Source: Bin87 sp965116565 (GTDB lineage Bacteria; Chloroflexota; Dehalococcoidia; Lucifugimonadales; UBA3495). Taken from it: DNA of 64,000 nt. A program made the position numbers and the translations under genes. The notes beneath the pieces were generated by a model, which worked only from the letters and a program-made list of their open reading frames with translations, did no database searches and had not been told where the DNA came from. Positions 34,782-42,920 of this stretch are shown piece by piece; position 1 is the first letter of the stretch; each line of letters starts with the position of its first letter. The stretch lies in contig OZ220699.1 in assembly GCA_965116565.1 (NCBI GenBank), positions 434,001-498,000 on the forward strand, read 5' to 3'.

Positions 34782-35213
34782 ATGCGATACCTTTATCCCT
34801 GTACCATCGAAGGGAACGAGGAGGATGGAGACGGGTTCGTGGTGTCTTACCCCGATATTCCGTGGGCCATCACCGGCGGATTTACGTTCAAGGAGTCCCT
34901 CATCCTCGCCGAAGATTGTCTGGTAGTCGCGTTGGCTCACTATGTGGACCACGACGAGGATCTGCCCGCGCCCAGTCCATACCAGAAGGGACAGGAACTC
35001 CTCACCGTGCAGCCCGTCATCGCCGCGCAGCTTGACCTGTACACCGCCATGCGCGAGCAGGGCATCAGCCTCCCGGAACTCGCGGAACGCCTGGGCATCA
35101 GCGAGGGCGATGCGGCCCCGCTGCTGAGCCTGGACTACTGCACGCCCATCGGCGAGGTTGCCAAAGCCCTGCGTGCTGTGGGCCGCAGCTCCGAGACGGA
35201 ACAGGCGGCGTAA
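34782..35213 (+). CDS. hicB: HicB-type antitoxin (tandem copy 1)
   Basis: A 143-residue two-domain antitoxin. The N-terminal half-RNase H-like domain (DGFVVSYPDIPWAITGG, then FKESLILAEDCLVVAL) neutralises HicA; the C-terminal helix-turn-helix (LPELAERLGISEGDAAPLLSL) binds the promoter. A 104-base DNA block in the 3' half (35001-35104) is identical to the second hicB. Confidence 0.88.
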   Translation: MRYLYPCTIEGNEEDGDGFVVSYPDIPWAITGGFTFKESLILAEDCLVVALAHYVDHDEDLPAPSPYQKGQELLTVQPVIAAQLDLYTAMREQGISLPELAERLGISEGDAAPLLSLDYCTPIGEVAKALRAVGRSSETEQAA

Positions 35214-35238
35214 AAGCCCAGACTAACGGAGCGCGCGT

Positions 35239-35445
35239 TTGAACGGGAGGGAGTTCGTAAGGCGCGCCCGGCGCTACGCGCGGGCAAGTGGACTTGATTT
35301 TTATTTCGATCCTGCGTGGGGAAAGGGTAGCCACGGTAGAGTCTTCATCGGGGAGCGGTTTACCACCGTTCAGCACGGAGAGATTCGCCTGGGTACGCTT
35401 CGAAATATGCTGAGAGACCTGGATATTGACAGGCGGAGGTTTTGA
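35239..35445 (+). CDS. hicA: HicA-type mRNA interferase toxin (tandem copy 2)
   Basis: About 68 residues, TTG start, beginning LNGREFVRRARRYAR like copy 1. GKGSHGRVFIGE keeps the catalytic His and VQHGEI the downstream strand. The rest differs clearly from copy 1 (for example MLRDLDIDRRRF at the end), so the two toxins have diverged. Three-base gap to its hicB. Confidence 0.85.
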   Translation: MNGREFVRRARRYARASGLDFYFDPAWGKGSHGRVFIGERFTTVQHGEIRLGTLRNMLRDLDIDRRRF

Positions 35446-35448
35446 ATC

Positions 35449-35886
35449 GTGAGGTACACCTTTCCATGCAACATCAGGCCGGATGAAGAAGAGGGCGGAT
35501 GGGGGTTCGTGGTCTCGTTCCCGGACATATATGGCGCCAATACCGGCGGCAAAACCTTCAAGGAATCCATCATCCTAGCCGAGGATTGCATGGTGGTCGC
35601 GCTGTCCGCCTACATTCACCTCGGGCGCGAATTGCCCACGCCCAGCCCCTACCAAAAAGGTCAGGAACTGCTCACCGTGCAGCCCGTCATCGCCGCGCAG
35701 CTTGACCTGTACACCGCCATGCGCGAGCAGGGCATCAGCCTCCCGGAACTCGCGGAACGCCTGGGCATCAGCGACGGCGACGCCGCTCCGCTGCTGAGCC
35801 TGGACTACTGCACGCCGATAGGCCGGGTGATTGAGGCGATGCAGGCCGTAGGTTGCGCTCCGGCGGTCTCCGAACAAATAGCCTGA
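35449..35886 (+). CDS. hicB: HicB-type antitoxin (tandem copy 2)
   Basis: A 145-residue HicB. Its toxin-facing N-terminal half (GWGFVVSFPDIYGANTGG) differs from copy 1, while the C-terminal helix-turn-helix half is encoded by DNA identical over 35671-35774. The start codon is GTG. The two antitoxins probably bind the same operator but different toxins; cross-regulation is inferred. Confidence 0.88.
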   Translation: MRYTFPCNIRPDEEEGGWGFVVSFPDIYGANTGGKTFKESIILAEDCMVVALSAYIHLGRELPTPSPYQKGQELLTVQPVIAAQLDLYTAMREQGISLPELAERLGISDGDAAPLLSLDYCTPIGRVIEAMQAVGCAPAVSEQIA

Positions 35887-35909
35887 TAACGCCGGGAGCA
35901 GATGACATC

Positions 35910-36936
35910 ATGCCGTTGGATGATCTGGTCAGCGTGATTGAGACGCTGCAGCAGCGCATAGTTTCACACCGTCAGTCGCTGCAGCAGAACGAAATCCGGA
36001 CGCGCACCGCCCTGATCGACCCGCTGTTGACCGCATTGGGTTGGGACGTGTCTGATCCCGCGTTGGTTACGCCGGAGTACGCAGTGGGTGAGGGCAGAGC
36101 CGATTACGCTCTCAATGGATCGGAGACGATACCGGCTGCGATGGTGGAAGCCAAGCGGCTCGGCCATGCGCTCAACGATGACGAGCGTATGCAGATGCTC
36201 AACTATGCGAATGCCAGGGGTGTGCGGTACGCCGCCGTTACGGATGGCAACGCTTGGGAACTCTACGAAGTTTTCAAACAAGCGCCACTGGAAGATCGGC
36301 GCCTGCTGATCGTTCGGATAGTTGGCAGTCCGGCTCACGAATGGACGGCAGTAGCTACATGGCTAAATGCCGGTGGGAGCGGTGGTGGCCTTGCGCCTTT
36401 TGTCGCTATGGAGACCCAATCTGGCTTCTGGAGTTCCTGTCGCAGCGGAGGAGCCGTTGTTAGTTACAACGCCAGTACCGCCTACGATCGGGGTAGCAGC
36501 GGACGAACCCGCTGAAATCTCTCCGCCGCCAGCTATTATCCTCGATTCTCTCGATGTGCCGGGTTGGGTAAGACTCTCGGAGTTCAACCCGCCAACAGGA
36601 GCACAAGCCCCATCGTCCATAAGGTTTTTGGACGAAAGCACCGCCGAAATTGGTAGTTGGAAAAGGATTCCAATTGCCACTGCACAGTGGTTATACGCCC
36701 AAAGATTGCTCACGGTAGACAACATCCCAGTTCCCTCGGGAAGTCGCGGGTTCGCGGCCAACTCTGCCCCGATACATGCTAATGGTTCACCCATGCCGAC
36801 CCACGAATCCGTTGGGGGTGAGAGTATCTTCATCAATGTGCACTTGTCTGCGAGGGCAGCGAGGGAAAACGCGAAAAAACTTTTGACACACTGCGGCGTC
36901 AGCCCCGATAACGTGTGGCTCAAGGTCGGACCTTAG
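35910..36936 (+). pseudogene. HsdR_N-type (type I restriction R-subunit-like) protein, frameshifted
   Basis: The first frame, from ATG 35910, has a PD-(D/E)XK-like restriction N-terminal domain (ALIDPLLTALGWDV, YALNGSETIPAAMVEAKRLG with the E-x-K). It then shifts by +1 near 36350-36390. The second frame continues ALRLLSLWRPNLASGVPV and GWVRLSEFNPPTGAQAPSSI, which is the usual C-terminal domain of stand-alone proteins of this group. Joined length is about 340 residues. One indel explains the break; a sequencing error is possible. No HsdM or HsdS gene is nearby. Confidence 0.65.
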
Positions 36937-37003
36937 CCCGAAAGCCCCCATGCTATAATCCGGCAATCCCAGCTACCCACCCTTTCTTGAATAGGTTTGA
37001 ACC

Positions 37004-37798
37004 ATGAAATCCTTGCGCGTTGCCATGCTGCATTTGTCTCCGGTGGTTGCTGATGTGGAGCACAACCGTGGGTTGGCCGAGCAGGGGCTGACCAAAGCCG
37101 CCGATATGGGGGCGCAGTGGGTGATCACGCCGGAGCTTTTCATCACGGGGTACAAGTTTGCCGAGGTGATCGGGACGGACTGGATCATGCCGCAGCCGGA
37201 CGAGTGGATGCAGCGGTTCTGCGGGCAGGTTGCGGAGCGCGGCGTGACGGTGTTTTTGTCGCATCCGGAGCGCGACCCCGACGAGGGACTGATGTACAAC
37301 ACCGTGTTTGTGATCGGGCCGGACGGGCGCATCATCGGGCGGCACCGCAAGGTGAAGGCGCTGCGGGGGCCGGAGGCGTGGTCGTCGCCGGGGGCTGAGA
37401 TCGCGCCGATTCCCGTGCCGGACGGAGAGGCGGACGGCCAGGTGCCGGTGGGCGTCATCATCTGCGCGGACGCCTACCGCAACGACGTGGCGGGCATATT
37501 GCAGGAGCAGGGAGCGAAGCTGCTGGTGTCGCCGGCATCGTGGGGTCCCGGCGACTGCGGGCCGCTGGGCGAGTGGGAGCAGCGCACGCTGGATACCGGG
37601 CTGCCCATCATGGTGTGCAACCGTTCCGGCTGGGAGGCCGACGACCTGGATTTCAACGAGGCGGTGAGCGTGGTGGCGCGGGACGGCAAGCGCGTGCTGG
37701 AGGCTTTCTGCGGCGAGGAGTCGGCGGTGCTGGCTTTCGACTGGGATCTGGACAGCATGGCGCCCATTTCGGACGCTTACGAGGTGGCGTGGCTGTGA
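37004..37798 (+). CDS. Carbon-nitrogen hydrolase (nitrilase superfamily)
   Basis: A 264-residue cytosolic amidase or nitrilase-like enzyme. The triad is visible: Glu in TPELFITGY (about 42), Lys in RHRKVKALRG (about 113) and Cys in GVIICADAYRND (about 150). The Cys sits in C-A-D rather than the C-Y-D or C-W-E contexts of well-studied branches, so the substrate is open. Flanked by defense/TA genes, with its own promoter probably in the 67-base gap upstream. Confidence 0.88.
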   Translation: MKSLRVAMLHLSPVVADVEHNRGLAEQGLTKAADMGAQWVITPELFITGYKFAEVIGTDWIMPQPDEWMQRFCGQVAERGVTVFLSHPERDPDEGLMYNTVFVIGPDGRIIGRHRKVKALRGPEAWSSPGAEIAPIPVPDGEADGQVPVGVIICADAYRNDVAGILQEQGAKLLVSPASWGPGDCGPLGEWEQRTLDTGLPIMVCNRSGWEADDLDFNEAVSVVARDGKRVLEAFCGEESAVLAFDWDLDSMAPISDAYEVAWL

Positions 37799-37825
37799 GA
37801 ACCATTTCCAGGCGGTTCGGAGCTG

Positions 37826-38104
37826 ATGATGGAGTTTCGTGATTTTCCAATCGTGCTCGAAGAGGATGCCGGAGGTAACGGGTGGCACGCGTGCTATCAG
37901 CCCCGGGAAGACCTGGGGGTCGCAACTTGCGGCGATACCAGGGAAGCAGCGATACACAACATCAAAGAAGTTCTGTCGATGATCGTCGCCGAGATTCGCC
38001 AGGGGTACATCACCTGGGAAGAAGTCGTGCAGCGAGGCGGAATACGGCAGACCCTTGCCAGTGAGAGTAGCAATTCGCTGTCGGTTCCGATCGCGGTTTC
38101 GTAG
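37826..38104 (+). CDS. HicB-like antitoxin without DNA-binding domain
   Basis: A 92-residue protein with the half-RNase H fold only (GWHACYQPREDLGVATCGDTREAAIHNIKEVLSMI). There is no helix-turn-helix or ribbon-helix-helix after it. GGAG lies upstream of the ATG. It precedes a HicA-like gene by 26 bases, the reverse of the hicA-hicB order seen in the tandem pairs. Confidence 0.7.
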   Translation: MMEFRDFPIVLEEDAGGNGWHACYQPREDLGVATCGDTREAAIHNIKEVLSMIVAEIRQGYITWEEVVQRGGIRQTLASESSNSLSVPIAVS

Positions 38105-38130
38105 AGTCCCCTTTCGGGCCGCTGCCTGAT

Positions 38131-38388
38131 ATGCGGATTGATTACAGCCGTATCAGGAACTTAACGGCCCGGCAGATTGAGAGCGCTTTACTGCGCGATG
38201 GTTTTGAATTCGTTCGCCAAGTTGGCAGCCACCGTCGCTACGCACACCCGCCTACCCGACGGCGCGTGACAGCAAGCCGCTCTGACGGCGATACTTTTCC
38301 TATTCCCACGCTCCGCAGCATCATTGAAAAACAGGCGCAATGGGACGCTGCCGACCTGGCGCGTCCAGGCTTGTTGCGGGGAAATTGA
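38131..38388 (+). CDS. HicA-like toxin of the reversed pair
   Basis: An 85-residue YcfA/HicA-type protein: LTARQIESALLRDGFEFVRQVGSHRRYAH with the catalytic His in GSHRRY, then IPTLRSIIEKQ. It is larger than the tandem hicA products and not closely related to them. Pairs with the preceding HicB-like gene. Confidence 0.75.
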   Translation: MRIDYSRIRNLTARQIESALLRDGFEFVRQVGSHRRYAHPPTRRRVTASRSDGDTFPIPTLRSIIEKQAQWDAADLARPGLLRGN

Positions 38389-38544
38389 GCCAAGCCATCT
38401 GAACGCTGACAGGGAGCGGGGATCATGCCTGGGCGGCCAAAGGTGTAGACGAGGACCGGCCCAGGCCGGGAACGGCGCGGCGGACAAGCCGAGAGCGGGA
38501 TGGTCGGAGACCTTGAAAAGGGCGTTGAGAGGTCGCCCGGATTG

Positions 38545-38573
38545 TTGACACGCCAAAGTGAATGTGATAATTT
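38545..38573 (+). promoter_or_regulatory. Strong sigma70-type promoter of the ACIII operon
   Basis: TTGACA (38545-38550), a 17-base spacer and TAATTT (38568-38573). Both boxes are close to consensus in an otherwise GC-rich sequence. Transcription would start near 38580, about 100 bases before the first gene. Confidence 0.7.
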
Positions 38574-38594
38574 TCACCAGCCCAAAACGGGGGT

Positions 38595-38619
38595 TGATTT
38601 TTACGAGGGGTAAAAATCA
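38595..38619. promoter_or_regulatory. Perfect inverted repeat after the ACIII promoter
   Basis: TGATTTTTAC and GTAAAAATCA, 10-bp perfect arms around GAGGG, about 15 bases after the predicted start of transcription. It is AT-rich, unlike the surroundings, and is not followed by a T-run on the + strand. It may be an operator for a dimeric regulator or a leader hairpin. Confidence 0.55.
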
Positions 38620-38678
38620 CGAAACCGTGGGGCGAACGACCAGACACACGCCGTTTTAAGCACAGGTTCAGGAACCAG

Positions 38679-38981
38679 ATGCCGCCGACTGACCCCAATG
38701 CTATGAACGCCATGCTTTGGCAGAACGTTCATCTGTGGCTGACCTACCTGTGGATCTATTTCCCGCTGATCATCGTTTTCGCGTTCAGCATGCTGATCGC
38801 CCACGGGTTGATACCGTCGGGCGTCCAGACGGGCACGTATCCTGCGGCTCTTGGCCGTTTGCGTTTGCCCATCACGGTCATCGGCCTCGCCGCATTGGGC
38901 GGCGCGGTGGCGATGATGGTGCTGACCATAATGCAGTCTCCCGTTACCCTGCAAAGCGTATGGCACAGGCTGTTCGTATAA
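38679..38981 (+). CDS. Small two-helix membrane protein preceding actA
   Basis: A 100-residue protein with two clear membrane helices (about 20-43 and 64-87). It is the first gene after the ACIII promoter and 83 bases before the pentaheme cytochrome gene, so a role in ACIII assembly or stability is inferred. An internal ATG at 38703 is a possible start. No named family recognised. Confidence 0.6.
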   Translation: MPPTDPNAMNAMLWQNVHLWLTYLWIYFPLIIVFAFSMLIAHGLIPSGVQTGTYPAALGRLRLPITVIGLAALGGAVAMMVLTIMQSPVTLQSVWHRLFV

Positions 38982-39064
38982 CGATTCAGCAGTAGCCTGA
39001 AACCAACGGCGCCGCTACGGCGTCGCAATCAATTCACCACCCCAATAACCACGATCACTCACCA

Positions 39065-39742
39065 ATGCCGCCTCTGCCACCAACCCGACAACTGATCCCT
39101 ATGGCCCTGGCAGGGCTGCTGGTAACGGCAATCGTAGCCTTCATAGTGGTGGTGCTGTTCATTTCCTGGTTCTCGAACCCTCCGTTCGGTTGGGGCAACG
39201 CGCCGGACCAGCCGATCGCGTTCCCGCACACGGTGCACGCCGGAGCGGTTGAGGACGGCGGCCATGCGATCCAGTGCGAGTTCTGCCACCGCAACGTGAC
39301 CACGGGCGCCGCCGCGACGGTTCCGGCGGTTGAGGTCTGCGTCATCTGCCACAAGCAGATCAACGGGGCCAACGCCAAGGCCGGCGTTGCGGAACCGGAA
39401 ACCCTGATCAACATCCAGCGGGTGATTGACAAGCACGCGGACGGGCGTCCCATCGACTGGGAACGCGTGCACCGCATGCCGGACCACGTGCGGTTTGTTC
39501 ACGAGGCGCACCTGAGATTCCTGACGCAGGGCGAGGAACGCACGGTTACCCTGCCGGTGGGCGACCAAGAGCCGATGAACCTGCCGGTGCCGGTGCAGGA
39601 AGCCTGTACCGTCTGCCACGGCGACGTGGCGCAAATGGAAGAGGTGCAGCCGCAGCAGGGCCAGTCCCTGAAGATGGGAACCTGCCTGGACTGCCACCGC
39701 GAGAACAACGTAAGCACCGACTGTACCGTGTGTCACAAGTAG
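39065..39742 (+). CDS. actA: ACIII pentaheme cytochrome c subunit ActA
   Basis: A 225-residue protein with one N-terminal membrane anchor (about 12-36) and five CxxCH heme sites: CEFCH, CVICH, CTVCH, CLDCH and CTVCH. Five hemes plus an anchor match the ActA subunit of alternative complex III, which passes electrons from menaquinol oxidation. It heads the act genes. Maturation requires the ccm genes found from 48416. Confidence 0.93.
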   Translation: MPPLPPTRQLIPMALAGLLVTAIVAFIVVVLFISWFSNPPFGWGNAPDQPIAFPHTVHAGAVEDGGHAIQCEFCHRNVTTGAAATVPAVEVCVICHKQINGANAKAGVAEPETLINIQRVIDKHADGRPIDWERVHRMPDHVRFVHEAHLRFLTQGEERTVTLPVGDQEPMNLPVPVQEACTVCHGDVAQMEEVQPQQGQSLKMGTCLDCHRENNVSTDCTVCHK

Positions 39743-39773
39743 GCCGCACCCTGGCAACGGAACCCTGTTACCA

Positions 39774-42026
39774 ATGAAACTAAGCCGCCGAAATTTCCTG
39801 GCCTGGGCCGGTATCGCCGCTACCGGAGCCATCGCCTGCGACCTGTTCGACGATGAGTTGAGGGTGCAAAGCCCCGCGCTCATACCGGAGGACCTGGTGA
39901 GCGGGCGCGACAACTGGTACGCGACGTACGATACCTCAACGCCGGGCGGCGAGGGCATCCTGGTACGGGTCATGGAGGGCCGCGCCAAAAAGGTGCGCGG
40001 CAACCCCCGTTTCCCGACCAACCAGGGCAAGCAGGCGGCCGCGGCGGACGCCATCATCCAATCTGCGTACCATCCTGACCGCATCGCGGGGCCGATGCTG
40101 AGGACGGGGCCGCGCGGGTCCGGTCAGTTCCGCCCGATCACGTGGGAAGAGGCGCTGGACCGGTTCAACGCGGCGGTGGACACCAACGGCAACCGGATGC
40201 TGCTGATCACCGAGGCGCGCAAGTGCAGCTTCGCCAAGATCTGCGGCTCGTTTGCGGAAGCGTTCGGCGGACGGCACGTGGCCTTCGGCGGAGCGGCGGA
40301 CGACGCGGCGTATCGAGCGGCGGTCCGGGACGTGATGGGCACCGACAGCCTTCCCTTCCACGACATTGCTCACGCTGAAACGCTGGTGAGTTTCGGTTCC
40401 GACTTCCTGTCAACCTGGGGCAGCCCGACGTCCTACGCAGTGGGTTATGGCAAATTCCGTTCCGGAGACCACGGTCACCGGGGGACGCACGTTCACTTCG
40501 GCGCGCGCTACTCGATGACGGCGGCGAACGCGGACAAGTGGGTGCCCATCGCGCCCGGCGCCGAGGGTTACGCGGCGATGGCGATGGCGTGGGGCGTGGC
40601 CGAATCGCATCCTGAATCGTCCTACGTGCAGGCGATCACCGGCGGAGCGGGGCCCGGCGCGTTGAGCGCGTTTGCGCCGGACGCCAACGCCGGCATCCTG
40701 GGGATCCCGCCGGAAGTGCTCGATGGCAAGTCCCTCAATGACTTCTTCTACAGCATGGCGCATGACTATGCGGCGCACGGCGGGCTGGCAATCGGCGGCG
40801 GCGGAGAGGCCGCGGCCTACAGCAACGGCAGGTTCAACGCCTCGGCCGTGTTGATGCTGAATCACATCATGGGCAACGTGGGGCACGAGGGCGGCCTGTT
40901 GCCCGATCCGGGGAGCCCCATATCTCACGCGCCGACCAGCGCGCCGGTGGTGTCGCTGGACGAGTGGCGGCTGATCGCCGCGGACATCGCCAACAACGCG
41001 ACGGGCCTGGTCATCATCCACAATGCCGACCCGGTGCACGGCCTGCCCGCGGGCGTGGGCATGGCGGACGCGATGCGCAACGAAAGCGTGGCCATCATCA
41101 GCGCGAGTCCCTTCATTGACGACACCAGCGTGATGGCCGACCTGCTGATACCGGACCGCACGGCGCTGGAGGACTGGGGCGACGACCTGCCCGATCCCAT
41201 GCCGGGGTACCACGTGTACTCGGTGCAGCAACCGGTGATCAACCCGCTGCCCGACCTGGATCCCCGCAGCTTCCCGGACGTGCTGATCAACGCAGCCGCC
41301 GACCTGGGGAACGCCGGCGCCATGCCGGCCGAGAACTACGAGGCAATGATCCGCTCCAACGTGGAGGACACGCTGGGGGCGGACTTCAACGAGACGCTGA
41401 AATACGGCGGCTGGTGGGACGAAGGCACGGGCGGACACGGTCGGGGACCATCCGGCAGCCTGCTCAGCGACATCGTCAACATGGCCGCACCGGCCGAGAT
41501 GCACGGCTCCGGCGAGTTCCAACTGCTGCCCTTCGCGCACAACACCGTGCTGGACGGCCGCCACGCACACCTGCCGTGGGCCCAGAACGCGCCGGACCCC
41601 GTTACCACGGTGGCCTGGCAGACGTGGGTCGAGATCAACGCGCATCGGGCCAATGAAATGGGCATCCGCGAGGGAGACGTGGTGAACATCAGCACGTCGT
41701 CCGGCACCATACAAGCCCTGGCATACCTGAACCCCGGGATGCCGCCCGGCATCGCCGCAGTGCCCATGGGCGGCGGGCGAACGGCCGGCTCGGAATTTGC
41801 GACGGGTCGAGACTCGCGCGAGAGCAGCAACGTGGTGTCCATTCTCGCCGTCGCCGGGAACGACGCCGGCGGAGTAACGTGGAGCGGCAACCGCTGCGCC
41901 ATCACTCCGACGGGCGACAGCATGGCCGTTTCCAAGATGGAGGGCGGCTACACCTCGCGCGAGGTGGGCGAACATCCCGCCGAGCAGATTTACAAGACCA
42001 CGAGTGGAGAGGAGGGAGGTCACTAG
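39774..42026 (+). CDS. actB: ACIII ActB, molybdopterin-oxidoreductase-like part (ActB1)
   Basis: A 750-residue protein. It starts with a twin-arginine signal (SRRNFLAWAG) and continues as a molybdopterin-dinucleotide oxidoreductase-like fold (IRTGPRGSGQFRPITWEEAL; NHIMGNVGHEGGLLPDPG). In ACIII this domain has lost the cofactor. The domain normally continues into an iron-sulfur domain in one ActB; here the iron-sulfur part is a separate gene after a 105-base gap. Acts on the periplasmic side. Confidence 0.9.
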   Translation: MKLSRRNFLAWAGIAATGAIACDLFDDELRVQSPALIPEDLVSGRDNWYATYDTSTPGGEGILVRVMEGRAKKVRGNPRFPTNQGKQAAAADAIIQSAYHPDRIAGPMLRTGPRGSGQFRPITWEEALDRFNAAVDTNGNRMLLITEARKCSFAKICGSFAEAFGGRHVAFGGAADDAAYRAAVRDVMGTDSLPFHDIAHAETLVSFGSDFLSTWGSPTSYAVGYGKFRSGDHGHRGTHVHFGARYSMTAANADKWVPIAPGAEGYAAMAMAWGVAESHPESSYVQAITGGAGPGALSAFAPDANAGILGIPPEVLDGKSLNDFFYSMAHDYAAHGGLAIGGGGEAAAYSNGRFNASAVLMLNHIMGNVGHEGGLLPDPGSPISHAPTSAPVVSLDEWRLIAADIANNATGLVIIHNADPVHGLPAGVGMADAMRNESVAIISASPFIDDTSVMADLLIPDRTALEDWGDDLPDPMPGYHVYSVQQPVINPLPDLDPRSFPDVLINAAADLGNAGAMPAENYEAMIRSNVEDTLGADFNETLKYGGWWDEGTGGHGRGPSGSLLSDIVNMAAPAEMHGSGEFQLLPFAHNTVLDGRHAHLPWAQNAPDPVTTVAWQTWVEINAHRANEMGIREGDVVNISTSSGTIQALAYLNPGMPPGIAAVPMGGGRTAGSEFATGRDSRESSNVVSILAVAGNDAGGVTWSGNRCAITPTGDSMAVSKMEGGYTSREVGEHPAEQIYKTTSGEEGGH

Positions 42027-42045
42027 GGACGACGAAATGATCCGT

Positions 42046-42101
42046 CCCGCTCATGGTGAGCCTGTCGAACCACAAACCTTCGACAAGCTCAGGGTGAGGG
42101 G
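42046..42101. repeat. Inverted TTCGACA repeat between the two actB genes
   Basis: TGAGCCTGTCGAA and TTCGACAAGCTCA form a 13-bp inverted repeat with one mismatch around CCACAAACC. Related single copies occur near 29214 and 31150. It fills half of the 105-base gap that separates the two ActB-coding genes. Confidence 0.75.
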
Positions 42102-42131
42102 CAAGACGGAAGCCCTGGGGACAATCTGACA

Positions 42132-42920
42132 ATGCCGAACGCCCAACACGATCACAAGTGGGGAATGGTCGCTGACCTGGACAAGTGCACGGGCTGCCAG
42201 GCCTGCGTGATCGCCTGCCAGGCGGAGAACAACATCCCCATCAACACCAAGGACTACTTCCTGCAGCGGCGGGCCTACGAGTGGATCCGCATCGAGCGCT
42301 ACTGGGAGGGCGAGTACCCCAACGTGAAGGCGCGGTTCATACCCGTGCTGTGCCAGCATTGCGAGAACGCGCCGTGCGAACCGGTCTGCCCGGTATATGC
42401 CACGTATCACAACGAAGAGGGGCTCAACGTCCAGGTGTACAACCGCTGCGTCGGCACCCGGTATTGCATCAACAACTGCCCCTACCAGGTCCGGATGTTC
42501 AACTTCTGGCATCCCAACTGGCCGGCGCGGATGGAGCACCAACTGAATCCGGACGTCACCGTGCGAACTCGGGGCATCACCGAGAAGTGCACCTTCTGCG
42601 TGCAGCGCATTCGCCGGGGCGAGTTGCAGGTCGAAGCCAGGGATGGAAACCGGCTGAACGACGAAACCATTGCCGCGGGGAACTATGATCCCGCATGCGT
42701 GCAGGCGTGCCCCACCAACGCGCTGATGTTCGGCGACCTGATGGACCCCAACGCGGCCATCAAGCCGTACTTTGACGACGTGAACGCGCACCCGGGCCAC
42801 GGCGAGCACGACCGGGAGACCCGGGGCTACCGGATGCTGGAGGAAATGAACACCCGACCCAGCGTCATATACCTGAAGAAGATTGACCAGTACCCGCTGG
42901 CGGGTAAGGGCGGACACTGA
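42132..42920 (+). CDS. actB: ACIII ActB, iron-sulfur part (ActB2)
   Basis: A 262-residue ferredoxin-like subunit. CTGCQACVIACQAEN, CQHCENAPCEPVCP, CVGTRYCINNCPY, CTFCVQR and CVQACP provide the cysteines for one [3Fe-4S] and three [4Fe-4S] clusters as known for ActB. It relays electrons between the quinol site and the hemes. The stop overlaps the start of the next gene (TGATG), so it is coupled to the membrane subunit. Confidence 0.93.
   Translation: MPNAQHDHKWGMVADLDKCTGCQACVIACQAENNIPINTKDYFLQRRAYEWIRIERYWEGEYPNVKARFIPVLCQHCENAPCEPVCPVYATYHNEEGLNVQVYNRCVGTRYCINNCPYQVRMFNFWHPNWPARMEHQLNPDVTVRTRGITEKCTFCVQRIRRGELQVEARDGNRLNDETIAAGNYDPACVQACPTNALMFGDLMDPNAAIKPYFDDVNAHPGHGEHDRETRGYRMLEEMNTRPSVIYLKKIDQYPLAGKGGH

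Larger units (their letters stand above)
38389..38678. promoter_or_regulatory. Upstream region of the ACIII operon
   Basis: A gap of 290 bases with no gene. Its last third contains a near-consensus promoter and a perfect inverted repeat (separate entries). Confidence 0.6.
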
